Shown piece by piece: positions 7,995-17,177 of a stretch of 64,000 nucleotides of DNA. Position 1 is the stretch's first letter. Each line of letters starts with the position of its first letter. Below the pieces are notes generated by a model. That model worked only from the letters and a program-made list of their open reading frames with translations. It ran no database searches and was not told the origin of the DNA. This DNA is from Actinomadura sp. NBRC 104412. GTDB lineage: Bacteria > Actinomycetota > Actinomycetes > Streptosporangiales > Streptosporangiaceae. The translations under genes and the position numbers were made by a program. The stretch is taken from positions 1 to 64,000 of the forward strand of contig NZ_BSTM01000024.1 in NCBI RefSeq assembly GCF_030269515.1, given 5' to 3'.

Positions 7995-9892
7995 CCCCCA
8001 TCCCCAACCACCAACCACCACCCCCGCCCCACGGACAGCCGCCGAACCTCCGCACAACGCCACCCACACCCAACACAACACCACCCGCAAACCGTGAGGC
8101 GCCGCCCACAGCAATCGGGGGACCATCCACAGCAAGCGGAGAGCTGCTGGACTCCCGTACGGCGCCGCACGCAGCGCACGCGACACCGCCCCTCGCGCGT
8201 GAGGGGCCGCACGCAGCACAGGGGAAGGCACCGGATCCGCGCACGATGCCGCGCGCAGAGCACACGCCACCGTCTGCAAACCCTGGGGAGCCGCACGCAG
8301 GACGCAAAAGGCTGACGGATCCCCGTATGGCGCCGCCCGTGGCGCACACAACGCCGGCCGCAGTGCGTGGGGGGCTGTCCGCAGCACAGGGAGGGATGGC
8401 GGATCCCCACACGATGCCGCCCGTGGCGCACGCGACGCCGCGAGGGGGGCCTGCTGCGGGTGGGGGGCTTCCCACGGCGCGTGGGGGGTTGCCTGGGGTA
8501 CGTGGGGCTTTGCCGGGTGCGTTGGCGGGGCTGGCCGGGGGCGTGGTGTTCGCTGCCGCGATGGGTTCGCTGGGCACGCTCCCGGCCGTGGCGGCGCTTG
8601 TCCGGTCGGACTCGGCCTGGGTCGGCCTCGCGCTGCACCTGGCGATCGCCGCCCTGGTCGGGGCCGGGTTCGGGCTCCTCGCGGCGCACCAGCGGATCCG
8701 TTCGAGCGAGCTGCTGTTCTGGGGCCTGGCCTATGGGGTGTTCTGGTGGTTCCTCGGGACACTGACCCTCCTTCCTCTGCTGACCGGGACGCCGCTTACC
8801 TGGAGCCTTGAGGCCGCCCAAGCCGCCGTGCCGAGCCTTCTGGGCCACCTCTACTACGGCGCGGTCACCGCCGTCGCCTTCGCCCTGCTGCACAGGGACG
8901 GCCAAGGCGATGACCACCTGCGGCCTCGTACGTTGCTGCGCGGCCTGCTCTCCGCGCTCGTCGTCGCCTGCTTCCTCGTCCTCGCCTTCGGTGTCGGCGC
9001 CGGGGCACGCCTGGGCTGGCTGCCGGCCGTCGCGATGTGCATGGGCATCTGCTATCCGGTGGTGTTCACCGGCCGTACCGAGGGCACCGGGCCGGCGCTT
9101 GTCCGTGGCACCGCCTACGGGTTCCTCTGGTGGATCGTGGTCAGCCTCACCTTCACGCCCTTGGTGGACGAGGGCGCGCTCGGCTGGGACCAGACCACGG
9201 TCGCCGCGGCCATGACGCGGCTTCCGCCGTACCTGCTGGCGGGCGCCGGCATCGCGGCCGTCTTCGGCTTGCTCGGCTCGCTCTCACGCAGCCTGCTGGT
9301 GGACGACGTCAGGCTCCTCCACCACGAGACCAGCACACGCGGCCTGCGGGTCGTCGGCTATGGCGCCGTCTCCGGGCTCCTCGGCGGCATCATCTTCGGC
9401 TTCGTCTGGTACGCCGTGGACGTCCTGCCCACCGTGGCCGGACTGGTCGGCGCCCGCGGCGTCGTCGCGGGATGGCTCGTCCACCTGGTCATCGCCCAGA
9501 TCATCGGTGTCTCCTATGCGGTCCTGTTCCGGGGACGCAGCTACGACCTCACCTCCGGCATCGGCTGGGGCCTCTCGTACGGCTTCTTCTGGTGGACGTT
9601 CGGCGCCCTGACCCTGCTCCCCGTGCTGCTGGGCCTGCCCCCGCGCTGGAACGCCACCGCCATCGCCGCCGCCTTCTCGGGCCTCATCGGACATCTCGCC
9701 TACGGCGCCGCCCTGGGCGCCACATACGCCCGGCTGGAACACCGGCACAACCCCTGGTGGATAGCCCGCAGCCGGGCCGAAGCCGCACGAGCCACCGCAC
9801 GCCGCGAACAGATCCTGGGCTCGGCCCCCGCGCTTTGGATCCTCACCATCCTCATCTCGCTGACCATTCCCGTCCTGGTGGGCACCACCTGA
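7991..9892 (+). CDS. Membrane protein with three copies of the module found on the NDH-2 partner
   Basis: A 633-residue protein of unknown function. Residues about 1-170 are Pro/Ala/His/Thr-rich, made of 28-residue repeats and probably disordered. Three related membrane modules follow at about 175-300, 317-445 and 451-580; each carries a G-x-x-YGxxWW core (GLAYGVFWW, GTAYGFLWW, GLSYGFFWW), then LTLLPLL or a similar run, and ends before a charged linker. A last helix lies near 615-630. The start overlaps the dehydrogenase stop, with GAGG about 7 nt upstream. Third-position A is frequent in the first 450 bases, unlike its neighbours, so the true start could lie further in, before the first module. 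Function is unassigned; a membrane partner for the dehydrogenase is an inference. Confidence 0.75.
   Translation: MTPIPNHQPPPPPHGQPPNLRTTPPTPNTTPPANREAPPTAIGGPSTASGELLDSRTAPHAAHATPPLAREGPHAAQGKAPDPRTMPRAEHTPPSANPGEPHAGRKRLTDPRMAPPVAHTTPAAVRGGLSAAQGGMADPHTMPPVAHATPRGGPAAGGGLPTARGGLPGVRGALPGALAGLAGGVVFAAAMGSLGTLPAVAALVRSDSAWVGLALHLAIAALVGAGFGLLAAHQRIRSSELLFWGLAYGVFWWFLGTLTLLPLLTGTPLTWSLEAAQAAVPSLLGHLYYGAVTAVAFALLHRDGQGDDHLRPRTLLRGLLSALVVACFLVLAFGVGAGARLGWLPAVAMCMGICYPVVFTGRTEGTGPALVRGTAYGFLWWIVVSLTFTPLVDEGALGWDQTTVAAAMTRLPPYLLAGAGIAAVFGLLGSLSRSLLVDDVRLLHHETSTRGLRVVGYGAVSGLLGGIIFGFVWYAVDVLPTVAGLVGARGVVAGWLVHLVIAQIIGVSYAVLFRGRSYDLTSGIGWGLSYGFFWWTFGALTLLPVLLGLPPRWNATAIAAAFSGLIGHLAYGAALGATYARLEHRHNPWWIARSRAEAARATARREQILGSAPALWILTILISLTIPVLVGTT
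8065..8484 (+). repeat. 84-bp tandem minisatellite inside a coding region
   Basis: GGATCCCC-type unit starts recur at exactly 84-bp spacing: 8149 (GGACTCCC), 8233, 8317 and 8401, with a weaker earlier copy from about 8065. Units are degenerate, roughly 65-80 percent alike by eye, and encode 28 residues each around DPRTMPPVAHATP. A period divisible by three keeps the frame of the surrounding gene open. Copy number may vary between strains. Confidence 0.85.
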
Positions 9893-10107
9893 CGGGGACA
9901 CGGCGACCACGGGATCGACGGCCACCGTGAGCGTCCTCTGGCGGGGGCGGGTCGCGGGTGCCCCTGGTGGGACGCATGGCGGAGCGATGCCCACCTACGT
10001 TGGGATGCCCCTCGTTCCCCGATGCGGCCGGCGTCCGGACCGTCCACCTGGCCGAGATTCTGGCCTCGACGGAGGAGGAGGCCGCCCAATGAACGGCCGC
10101 CCAGGGG

Positions 10108-10641
10108 TTAGGCGGCTTGGGGTTGTTGTTGGGGGTCTTGGTCGGTTTCAGGGGTTTCCGTGGTCGGTTGGTCTTCGAGAGCGGTGCTGGTCGGGGCTTC
10201 GGGGGCGGGGCCGGTCAGGGCCCACTGGTCGGTCACCTCCCGGGCCTCTCGGCGGTCTTCTTCGGTGAGGGCGCCGCCGCGCTGGACGGGACGGAAGTGG
10301 GCGGTGCCGCGGGACAGGTCGTGGCCCAGGGTGGTGGCCTCGATCTCGGCGGAGAAGCGCCACTGGCCGTCGCGTTCGTACTGGCGGACGCGGAGGCGGC
10401 CGGTGACGACCACGGGCTGGCCGCGTTTGAGCTCGGAGGCGTTGACGTTGTCCGCCAGGCCGCGCCAGCAGTTGACGGTGAGGAACATGGTCTCGCCGTC
10501 CTGCCATTGGCCGAGCCCCCTGTCGAAACGGCGCGGGGTGACGCCCACCCGCACCGACAGGAACGGGGTGCCGTTGGCGGTGATGGTGAAGAAGGGCTCG
10601 GCGGCGAGCCAGCCGACCACGGTGACGTTCGCTTCGTTCAT
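10108..10641 (-). CDS. ssb: Single-stranded DNA-binding protein (second, SsbB-like)
   Basis: Predicted 177-residue OB-fold protein that coats single-stranded DNA. The N-terminus MNEANVTVVGWLAAEP and later FLTVNCWRGLADNV and KRGQPVVVTGRLRVRQYE are typical SSB core strands (residues 1-110). The tail is Gln/Pro/Thr-rich and ends QPQAA, lacking the acidic DDDIPF-type C-terminus that recruits partner proteins, as in the shorter sporulation-linked SsbB of Streptomyces. I chose the ATG at 10641 because GGAG lies 5 nt upstream; an upstream ATG adds ten unrelated residues. It lies 85 bp after the two dynamin-like GTPase genes on the same strand. Confidence 0.9.
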   Translation of the reverse strand: MNEANVTVVGWLAAEPFFTITANGTPFLSVRVGVTPRRFDRGLGQWQDGETMFLTVNCWRGLADNVNASELKRGQPVVVTGRLRVRQYERDGQWRFSAEIEATTLGHDLSRGTAHFRPVQRGGALTEEDRREAREVTDQWALTGPAPEAPTSTALEDQPTTETPETDQDPQQQPQAA

Positions 10642-10726
10642 GGCTGCTCCGTTCTCATCGGACGACCACACAACGGTGACCGATGAGAACGGAGCGCGAC
10701 AAGAGACCCAATGGGCTGTGGATAAC

Positions 10727-12439
10727 TCAGCCGTTCAGGACGTTGGTCACCTCGTGGCGGAAGTGGCCGTAGCGGTCCAGCTCGGCGGCCACCGGGTCGA
10801 GGACCTTCTCCTGGGCGACCTCCTCGATGCGTTCCCGCATGTGGGTCTCCATCCGCTGGCCGTGCTTGGCGGCCTGGAGCGCCACCAGGTTGCGGCAGGC
10901 CGCGGACGTGAGGGCGCCCATGCCCAGGGTGCAGGCGACCAGGACCGTGACGTAGGGGATGAGGCCCGTCCCGCCCAGCAGGGCGTTGGGGTCGCCGCCG
11001 TCGGGGCCGACCACGGCGTAGACCAGGAGGAGGGCGATCCACAGCACGCCGAGCCCGCTGACCAGGACGAGGAAGTACTGCCACGTCTTCACCAGCCACC
11101 ACCAGCCGGGGATCTGGTTGAACGAGGGCAGCGCGTCCATCAGGGCGGCGCCGAGCGACTCGGGGAGCTCGGAGGCGTGGGAGCGGGCCGCGGCCCGTAC
11201 CGAACGGGCCCACGGCTCGGGCAGGGTGCGGGTGACGCCTTCGGTGACGCCCTGGAGGGCGGTGTCGATGTCGCCCTGCTGGGCGCCGATGGGGCCGGTG
11301 AAGGCGTTGCGCAGCTCGTCGCGGAGCTCGGTCAGCCGCATCCGGCGCAGCGGGTCGCTGCGCAGGCGGGTGACCAGCGCGCCGACGGGCCAGCCGACGA
11401 AGTCGGCGGCGCGCAGCTCGTAGGCGCTCTCCATGGCCTCGGCGACGGCGGGCGCCCCGGCCGCGTCGGCGAGGGCCTGGACGAGCTGGGCGCGGCGGTC
11501 GGGGGCGACGCCGGACGGTGGCTCGATGTCGCCCCGGTAGGCGGCGAGGCGTTCGGCGAGCCTGTCGATGTCGGCGTGCAGGCGTTCGCCGCGGGCCCGC
11601 CGGGCGGCGACGGTGTCGACCAGCACCTCCCGGAAGCCGCGGACCCCGGCCTGGTCGAGCGCGGACGTGGTGACGATGCGGGGGTCGGCCAGGCCCTCGG
11701 CCTGGAGCAGGCGGCGCAGGTCGGCGACGCAGTCCTCGACCTCGAACGACTGGAGCCGGTCGATCTGGTTGAGGACGATCAGCGTCACGGCGGCGTGCCG
11801 GGCGAACGGGACGATGTAGTTGCGGTGCAGGGCCGCGTCGGCGTACTTCTGCGGGTCCACCACCCACACCAGCAGGTCGGCGATGCTGACGAAGCGGTCG
11901 ACCTCGGCGCGGTGGACGGCCTGGATGGAGTCGTGGTCGGGCAGGTCCAGCAGGACCAGGCCGTGCAGGGAGCTGTCGTCGCGTTCGGTGTCCAGGGCGC
12001 TGGCGCGGGCGTAGCGGTGCCGCTTGTCGACGTCGAGCCAGTCGAGGAGCGGCCCGGCGCCGTCCAGGCCCCAGACGCAGGCGTGGGCGCGCGAGGTCAT
12101 CGGGCGGCGCAGCCCGGTGGGTGAGAGCTCCAGCCCGCAGACGGCGTTGAACAGGGACGACTTGCCGCTGCCCGTCCCGCCGGCGAGGGTCACGACGGTG
12201 TGGTCGCCCGACAGGCGCAGCCGCTGGCCGGCACGGTCGAGCAGTTCGACGGCGTCCTCCAGCAGGACGGGGTCGAGCCTGCCGCCGCCGTACTGGACGA
12301 GCCGGTCGAGGCCGTCGAGGCGGGCGGCCACGCCGGAGCCGGGCTCGGCGGCGGGCACGGGTGGCGCGGTATGGGAGCGACGGCCGCCCGCGCCGTCCGG
12401 GGGGACGTTCGCTGAGGCGGGGATGGCCGATGTGGTCAT
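10727..12439 (-). CDS. Dynamin-like GTPase with C-terminal membrane anchor (DynB-like)
   Basis: Predicted 570-residue P-loop GTPase. Walker A is GGTGSGKS (87-94), the G3 element is LLDLPDHDS (about 147) and G4 is NQID. Two hydrophobic helices near 452-478 and 493-514 are followed by a charged, probably helical tail. The ATG at 12439 overlaps the upstream GTPase stop (TGATG), so translation is coupled; a much longer open frame upstream is only the shadow of that gene. In Streptomyces, paired dynamin-like proteins DynA and DynB, of which DynB has two membrane helices, stabilise FtsZ rings at sporulation septa. Assignment here rests on pairing and architecture. Confidence 0.8.
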   Translation of the reverse strand: MTTSAIPASANVPPDGAGGRRSHTAPPVPAAEPGSGVAARLDGLDRLVQYGGGRLDPVLLEDAVELLDRAGQRLRLSGDHTVVTLAGGTGSGKSSLFNAVCGLELSPTGLRRPMTSRAHACVWGLDGAGPLLDWLDVDKRHRYARASALDTERDDSSLHGLVLLDLPDHDSIQAVHRAEVDRFVSIADLLVWVVDPQKYADAALHRNYIVPFARHAAVTLIVLNQIDRLQSFEVEDCVADLRRLLQAEGLADPRIVTTSALDQAGVRGFREVLVDTVAARRARGERLHADIDRLAERLAAYRGDIEPPSGVAPDRRAQLVQALADAAGAPAVAEAMESAYELRAADFVGWPVGALVTRLRSDPLRRMRLTELRDELRNAFTGPIGAQQGDIDTALQGVTEGVTRTLPEPWARSVRAAARSHASELPESLGAALMDALPSFNQIPGWWWLVKTWQYFLVLVSGLGVLWIALLLVYAVVGPDGGDPNALLGGTGLIPYVTVLVACTLGMGALTSAACRNLVALQAAKHGQRMETHMRERIEEVAQEKVLDPVAAELDRYGHFRHEVTNVLNG

Positions 12440-14598
12440 CGGGCGACCTCGAGGTTGTAGGTGGCCTGGTACAACTGGACGGGCACGGTCTCGTCGGGGA
12501 TGCCGGCGGCGTCGATGGCCTGCCCGTAGCGGATCGCCTCCTCGTCGAAGAGCATCCCGATCCGGTTGCGCAGGTCGGCGCGGGCCTTGGCGCCCATGCC
12601 GCGCAGCGACTCGGCGCCGAACAGGGCGTTGAGCAGCCGCTGCGGCACGGCGCTCGTGCCGCCCTCGACCGCGACCTCGGACGTACCGTACCCGAGCAGA
12701 CCGACCGTCAGGACCAGGGAGACCGCCTCCGAATCGAACGAGACCAGCTTGGCGACGGAGCGCTTGGTGACGCCCTCGGTGCGGATCAGCTCCTGAACGT
12801 GGTCCTGCCAGGCGCTGACCGCGCGGGTGACGCGGCGGGACAGTTCGGGGGACGCGTGGCCGAGGCCGGCGGCGGGACCGGCCAGGACCTGGCGGCCCGC
12901 GGGGTGCTCCCGCCACGAGACGACGACCTGCTCGGCGGCGTGCTCGGCGGTCGAGCAGATCAGCGATTCCAGGGCGCTGCGCAGCGCGGCCTTCAGCGCG
13001 CGGACCCGGGCGGGGTTGCGGCGCCTGCTGGAGGCCCTGCGGCTGGGACGGCCGCGCGGCGCGCGCAGGGAGCGCAGCAGGTCTCCGGTGCCGGCGAAGT
13101 CCTGCCAGCGGGCGAGCACCTCGCCGCGCAACAGGGAGCCGTTGCGGGTGGCCTCGTCCAGCTCGGCCAGCGCGGTGCCGTAGGCGGTGTCGACCGCGTG
13201 GGCCAGCTCGGCGCGCTGCTCCACCTGCGCCTCGACCTGCTTGGCCAGCTCGGGTACGCGGGTGCGGAAGCTGTTGAGGACGGCGGCCAGGGTGTCGCCG
13301 ATGACGATCGTGCGGTCGTCGGCGCTCTCGGCCATGCCGACCAGCCACTCCCGGATGTCCTCGACGGCCTCCTCGGGGAGCCGGCTGTCCTCCACCCGGG
13401 TCTCCGGGACGGTGAACCTGCGGGTCTCGCCGACCTCGTGTTCGGCGAGCATCTCGCCGAAGTGCTCGACGACCTCGGCGCCCGCCCCGTCGGGCACGCG
13501 GGACAGCACGACGCCGACGGTGGCGCCGTTCTCCTTGGCGCGCCGCAGCATCTCCCAGACCTGGGCGTCGGCGTAGCGGGCGGCGGTGGTGACGCACAGC
13601 CACAGGTCGGCGGCGGCCATCAGCTTGGTGGCGAACTCGTAGTGGTCCTCGAAGACCGAGTCGAAGTCGGGGCTGTCGAGCAGCGCCAGCCCGGGCGGCA
13701 GCGACTCGCTGCCGATCACGACGAGCTGGTCGCCGGCGATGGCGTCGGGGGCGGGGCCGCGGACCCGTCCCATGCCGGGCAGCATCGGCCCGTTCAGGAA
13801 CCAGTCGGCGTGGTCGGGGTGGCACACCAGGATGGGGCTGCTGGTGGTGGGGCGCAGCACGCCGGTGGCGCTGACCCGCGCCCCGACCAGCGTGTTGACC
13901 AGGGTGGACTTGCCCGCTCCCGTGGATCCGCCCAGCACCACCAGCATCGGGCTCGCGGACGCCTGGATCCGGGGCAGGACGTAGTCGTCGAGCTGGTTGC
14001 GCAGTTCGAGCTGGGCCTCGCGGGCCGCCTCCACGCCCGGGACCTCCAGCAGGAAGTCCAGCGCGGCGATCCGGTCGCGCAGGTCGGTGAGGATCCTGAT
14101 CAGCTCGCCGCGCCGTATCTCGATGCCCGCCTGGAGGGCCTCGGCATCACCGGACGGGTCACCGGCTCCCGGGCCGCCGCCCGCGTCACCGGACCCGCCC
14201 GACCGCTCGGGACGGTCGAACCAGTGCGCCCACTGCGTCGCCGAGCCCTGGGTGCCGGTGTCGCCGCCCGCGGGGCCGCCCGCGCCGGTGTCGAACTCGA
14301 CCGGGGCGGCGCCGCCCTTGGGCCTGTCCTCGTCCCTGTCCTTGTCCCTGTCCTCGTCCTTGGCGCGCCCTGACCGCCTGCCCTTTCCGCTGGACGGCTT
14401 CTTGCCGCCTGACGTGCTTCCGGGCGACGAGGCGGCGGCACCCTGGGGGGCGGCCTCGCTCACCGGCGTCTCGCCCTCACCACCGGGCGAGCCCTCACCA
14501 CCGGGCGAGGCGGCGGGCACGTCGGCCTCGCCGTGGGGGCCGGGGGCCACGCCTGCCTCCTCGTCGTGTACCGCGCTCTGCTCTGCGGGGGGTGTCAC
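12436..14598 (-). CDS. Dynamin-like GTPase without membrane helices (DynA-like)
   Basis: Predicted 720-residue protein. Residues 1-150 are low-complexity Gly/Ser/Asp/Lys (including KDEDRDKDRDEDR). The GTPase domain has Walker A GGSTGAGKST (223-232) and G3 LLDSPDFDS (about 300). A long helical region follows, with an Arg-rich stretch (RGRPSRRASSRRR). No clear membrane segment. The GTG start at 14598 overlaps the cysG stop (GTGA), and its own stop overlaps the next GTPase start. With that partner it probably works as a dynamin-like membrane remodeller; such genes are often mis-named ABC transporters. Confidence 0.78.
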   Translation of the reverse strand: MTPPAEQSAVHDEEAGVAPGPHGEADVPAASPGGEGSPGGEGETPVSEAAPQGAAASSPGSTSGGKKPSSGKGRRSGRAKDEDRDKDRDEDRPKGGAAPVEFDTGAGGPAGGDTGTQGSATQWAHWFDRPERSGGSGDAGGGPGAGDPSGDAEALQAGIEIRRGELIRILTDLRDRIAALDFLLEVPGVEAAREAQLELRNQLDDYVLPRIQASASPMLVVLGGSTGAGKSTLVNTLVGARVSATGVLRPTTSSPILVCHPDHADWFLNGPMLPGMGRVRGPAPDAIAGDQLVVIGSESLPPGLALLDSPDFDSVFEDHYEFATKLMAAADLWLCVTTAARYADAQVWEMLRRAKENGATVGVVLSRVPDGAGAEVVEHFGEMLAEHEVGETRRFTVPETRVEDSRLPEEAVEDIREWLVGMAESADDRTIVIGDTLAAVLNSFRTRVPELAKQVEAQVEQRAELAHAVDTAYGTALAELDEATRNGSLLRGEVLARWQDFAGTGDLLRSLRAPRGRPSRRASSRRRNPARVRALKAALRSALESLICSTAEHAAEQVVVSWREHPAGRQVLAGPAAGLGHASPELSRRVTRAVSAWQDHVQELIRTEGVTKRSVAKLVSFDSEAVSLVLTVGLLGYGTSEVAVEGGTSAVPQRLLNALFGAESLRGMGAKARADLRNRIGMLFDEEAIRYGQAIDAAGIPDETVPVQLYQATYNLEVAR

Positions 14599-15836
14599 GG
14601 GTCCCGTCCCAAGTCCGCTCGCATCATGTCGATCTCTCGTGCCACGTTGACCACGTCACCCACGACGACGATCGCCGGCGGCCGTACCCCGGCGGCCGCC
14701 ATCTCCTCGGCCACCGTGCCCAGCGTTGCCGTCAGCGCTCGCTGGCCCGGGAGGGTGCCGTCCTGGACCACGGCGACCGGCATATCAGACGACCGACCAT
14801 AGCGCATGAGGGTTTCGGCGATCAGCGTCATCCGCTCGACCGCCATCAGGAGGATCAGGGTGCCGCGGGACCGGCCCAGCGCGGGCCAGTCGACCGTGGA
14901 GGCGGGGTCGCCCGGGGGCACGTGCGCGGAGACCACGTGGAACTCCTGGGTGACGCCCCGGTGGGTGACCGGGATGCCCACGGCGGACGGCACGGCGACG
15001 GCGCTGGTGATGCCCGGGACGACGGTCACGGGGATGCCGTGCTTGGCGCAGTGCAGCACCTCCTCGGCGCCGCGCCCGAACACGAACGGGTCGCCTCCCT
15101 TGAGCCTGACCACGAACCTGCCCTGCCGGACGTGCTCGACGAGGTAGTCGTTGATGCGCTCCTGGGTGACGGTACGGCCGTAGGGGATCTTGGCGGCGTC
15201 CACCACCTGGACGTCGGCGGGCAGCTCGTCCAGCAGTTCGCGGGGGGCCAGCCGGTCGGTGACGACCACGTCGGCCTGCGCCAGGAGCTGCCGTCCCCGC
15301 ACGGTGATCAGCCCGGGGTCGCCGGGGCCGCCGCCGACCAGCGCCACGCCGACCGGCTTGGCGCGGGAATGCCGGGCCTCCAGGGTGGCGTCGCGCAGCC
15401 CGTCCACGACGGCGTCGCGGATCCCGGCGGCGCGCCGGGGGTCGCCGCCCGCCACCACGCCGACGGTGGTCTCCCCCACCCGGCCGCTCGCGGGCGTCCA
15501 GGCCGCGGACGCGTCGGCGTCGTCGGCCCGAACGCACCAGATGCGGGACGCCTCGGCCTCGGCGGCGACGGCGGCGTTGACCTTGGCGTCGTCGGTGACG
15601 GCCTGCACGAGCCAGGCGCCGTCGCAGTCGCCCTTCCGGTACGGGCGGCGCAGCCAGGTGAGGTTGCCGTCCCCCGCGGCCAGGTCCTCAAGGGACGGGG
15701 TGACCTCGGGGGCGACGAGCACCACCTCCGCGCCCGCGGCCAGCAGCGCGGGCACCCGCCTCTGGGCGACGCGCCCCCCGCCGACGACGAGCACTCGTCG
15801 CCCGCCCAGTCGCAGGGCTAGCAGGTACGGGGGCAC
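14595..15836 (-). CDS. cysG: Siroheme synthase / uroporphyrinogen-III C-methyltransferase (CysG-type)
   Basis: Predicted 413-residue bifunctional enzyme. The N-terminal Rossmann domain (VLVVGGGRVAQRR near 15-27) is a precorrin-2 dehydrogenase/ferrochelatase type. The C-terminal SAM methyltransferase starts near 163 (VALVGGGPGDPGL), with VVVTDRLAP, RLKGGDPFVFGRG, PGITSAVAVPSAVGIPVTHR and VVVVGDVV; it makes precorrin-2 from uroporphyrinogen III, the entry to both siroheme and B12. Slightly shorter than E. coli CysG (457). The gene lies 165 bp downstream of cobT and feeds directly into the dynamin-like gene through a 4-nt overlap. I see no riboswitch just upstream. Confidence 0.93.
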   Translation of the reverse strand: MPPYLLALRLGGRRVLVVGGGRVAQRRVPALLAAGAEVVLVAPEVTPSLEDLAAGDGNLTWLRRPYRKGDCDGAWLVQAVTDDAKVNAAVAAEAEASRIWCVRADDADASAAWTPASGRVGETTVGVVAGGDPRRAAGIRDAVVDGLRDATLEARHSRAKPVGVALVGGGPGDPGLITVRGRQLLAQADVVVTDRLAPRELLDELPADVQVVDAAKIPYGRTVTQERINDYLVEHVRQGRFVVRLKGGDPFVFGRGAEEVLHCAKHGIPVTVVPGITSAVAVPSAVGIPVTHRGVTQEFHVVSAHVPPGDPASTVDWPALGRSRGTLILLMAVERMTLIAETLMRYGRSSDMPVAVVQDGTLPGQRALTATLGTVAEEMAAAGVRPPAIVVVGDVVNVAREIDMMRADLGRDP

Positions 15837-16001
15837 GTGAGGGTTCTTCCGATCGGGGCTGTGGAATCGTTCGCCGGCACCGGTGACGGACTCGTGATGA
15901 TGTGGACCAAAGGTACTCGGGTTGCCGTCGTCATGGAGAGGGCTCCTCCAGTCGATAGCCGAGCGTGACTCATTCCGTGATCATGTCGTTACTCCGCCGG
16001 T

Positions 16002-17147
16002 TCACCGTGCCGGGTCCGGGCCGCGCGGGGTGGCGTCCCGGGCGGCGTCCCGGTCCGGGCGCTTCGCGCTGACCCCGGCCGAGTCGAACGTGGCGACCTC
16101 GTGAAAGACCCGTACCGCGCCCTGGACCAGCGGCAGTGCCAGCAGGGCGCCGGTGCCCTCACCGAGCCGCAGTTCGAGATCGACCAGCGGGCGAAGCCCC
16201 AGGTGACCTACGGTAGCCGAATGACCGGGCTCGGCCGAACGGTGCCCGGCAACGCACCCGCCGAGGGCCTGCGGCGCCAGCGCGGCGGCCACCAGCGCGG
16301 CGGCCCCGGCGATCACGCCGTCCAGCACGAGGGGGACGCGCAGCGCCGCCGCCCCGAGGATGAACCCGGCCAGCGCCCCGTGTTCCAGCCCCCCGACGGC
16401 GGCGAGCGCGCCCAGCGGGTCGCCGTCCGCGGATTCCCGGTCGAGGAGGCCGTGGCGGGTCAGGGCCGTGCGGACGACCTCGATCTTGCGGGCGTGGGTG
16501 GCGTCGTCGATGCCGGTCCCGCGTCCGGTGACGTCCTCGGGGGGCAGGCCGGTGAAGGCGGCGACCAGGGCGGCGGACGCGGTGGTGTTGGCGATGCCCA
16601 TGTCACCGGTGAGCAGGCAGCGGGCTCCGGAGGCCACCAGTTCGCGGGCCACCTCGATGCCGACCGCGACGGACCGCACGGCCTGGTCGGGCGTCATCGC
16701 GGGACCTTCGGTGATGTCGGCCGTCCCGTGGGCGACCTTGCGGATGAGCAGGCCGGGGGCGCGCTCCAGGTCGGCGGCGACGCCCGCGTCCACGACGGTG
16801 ACGGACGCGCCGACCTGCGCGGCGAACGCGTTGACGACCGCGCCTCCGGCGAGGAAGTTGGCCACCATCTGGGCGGTGACCTCCTGGGGCCAGGGCGAGA
16901 CGCCGCGCGCGTGGACGCCGTGGTCGGCGGCGAAGATCGCGACGGCGGCGGGGCTGGGCATGGGCGGCGGGCACTGCCCCGCCAGCCCGGCCAGCCGTAC
17001 GGGGACCTCTTCCAGGGCGCCCAGGGACCCGAGGGGCTTGGTGAGCCGGGCCTGGTGCTCGCGGGCGTCCCGCATGGCGGCCTCGTCCAGGGGACGGATG
17101 GCGGCGATCGTCTCCTCGATGAGCGCGCGGTCCTCGCTGGGGGTCAT
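16002..17147 (-). CDS. cobT: Nicotinate-nucleotide-dimethylbenzimidazole phosphoribosyltransferase
   Basis: Predicted 381-residue enzyme that activates the lower-ligand base by transferring ribose phosphate from nicotinate mononucleotide to dimethylbenzimidazole. Family motifs: LTKPLGSLGALE (about 35-46), FAADHGVHARGVSPWPQEVT, LTGDMGIANTTASAA and LRLGEGTGA, whose Glu matches the catalytic base. Length is close to the usual 350-360 plus a charged C-tail of about 20 residues (KRPDRDAARDATPRG). Last of the riboswitch-led block before the 165-bp gap to cysG. Confidence 0.95.
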   Translation of the reverse strand: MTPSEDRALIEETIAAIRPLDEAAMRDAREHQARLTKPLGSLGALEEVPVRLAGLAGQCPPPMPSPAAVAIFAADHGVHARGVSPWPQEVTAQMVANFLAGGAVVNAFAAQVGASVTVVDAGVAADLERAPGLLIRKVAHGTADITEGPAMTPDQAVRSVAVGIEVARELVASGARCLLTGDMGIANTTASAALVAAFTGLPPEDVTGRGTGIDDATHARKIEVVRTALTRHGLLDRESADGDPLGALAAVGGLEHGALAGFILGAAALRVPLVLDGVIAGAAALVAAALAPQALGGCVAGHRSAEPGHSATVGHLGLRPLVDLELRLGEGTGALLALPLVQGAVRVFHEVATFDSAGVSAKRPDRDAARDATPRGPDPAR

Positions 17148-17177
17148 GGGATCTCCAATCCAAAAGGGGGGAAGGGG

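Noticed and set aside
6903-8762. Long minus-strand open frame opposite the NDH-2 and module genes
   Set aside because: Low-complexity Arg/Pro/Ala-rich translation with no motif; typical antisense shadow in GC-rich DNA.
12440-13825. N-terminal extension of the second dynamin-like gene
   Set aside because: It reads in another frame through the first GTPase gene; the overlap start at 12439 has normal family sequence right after it.
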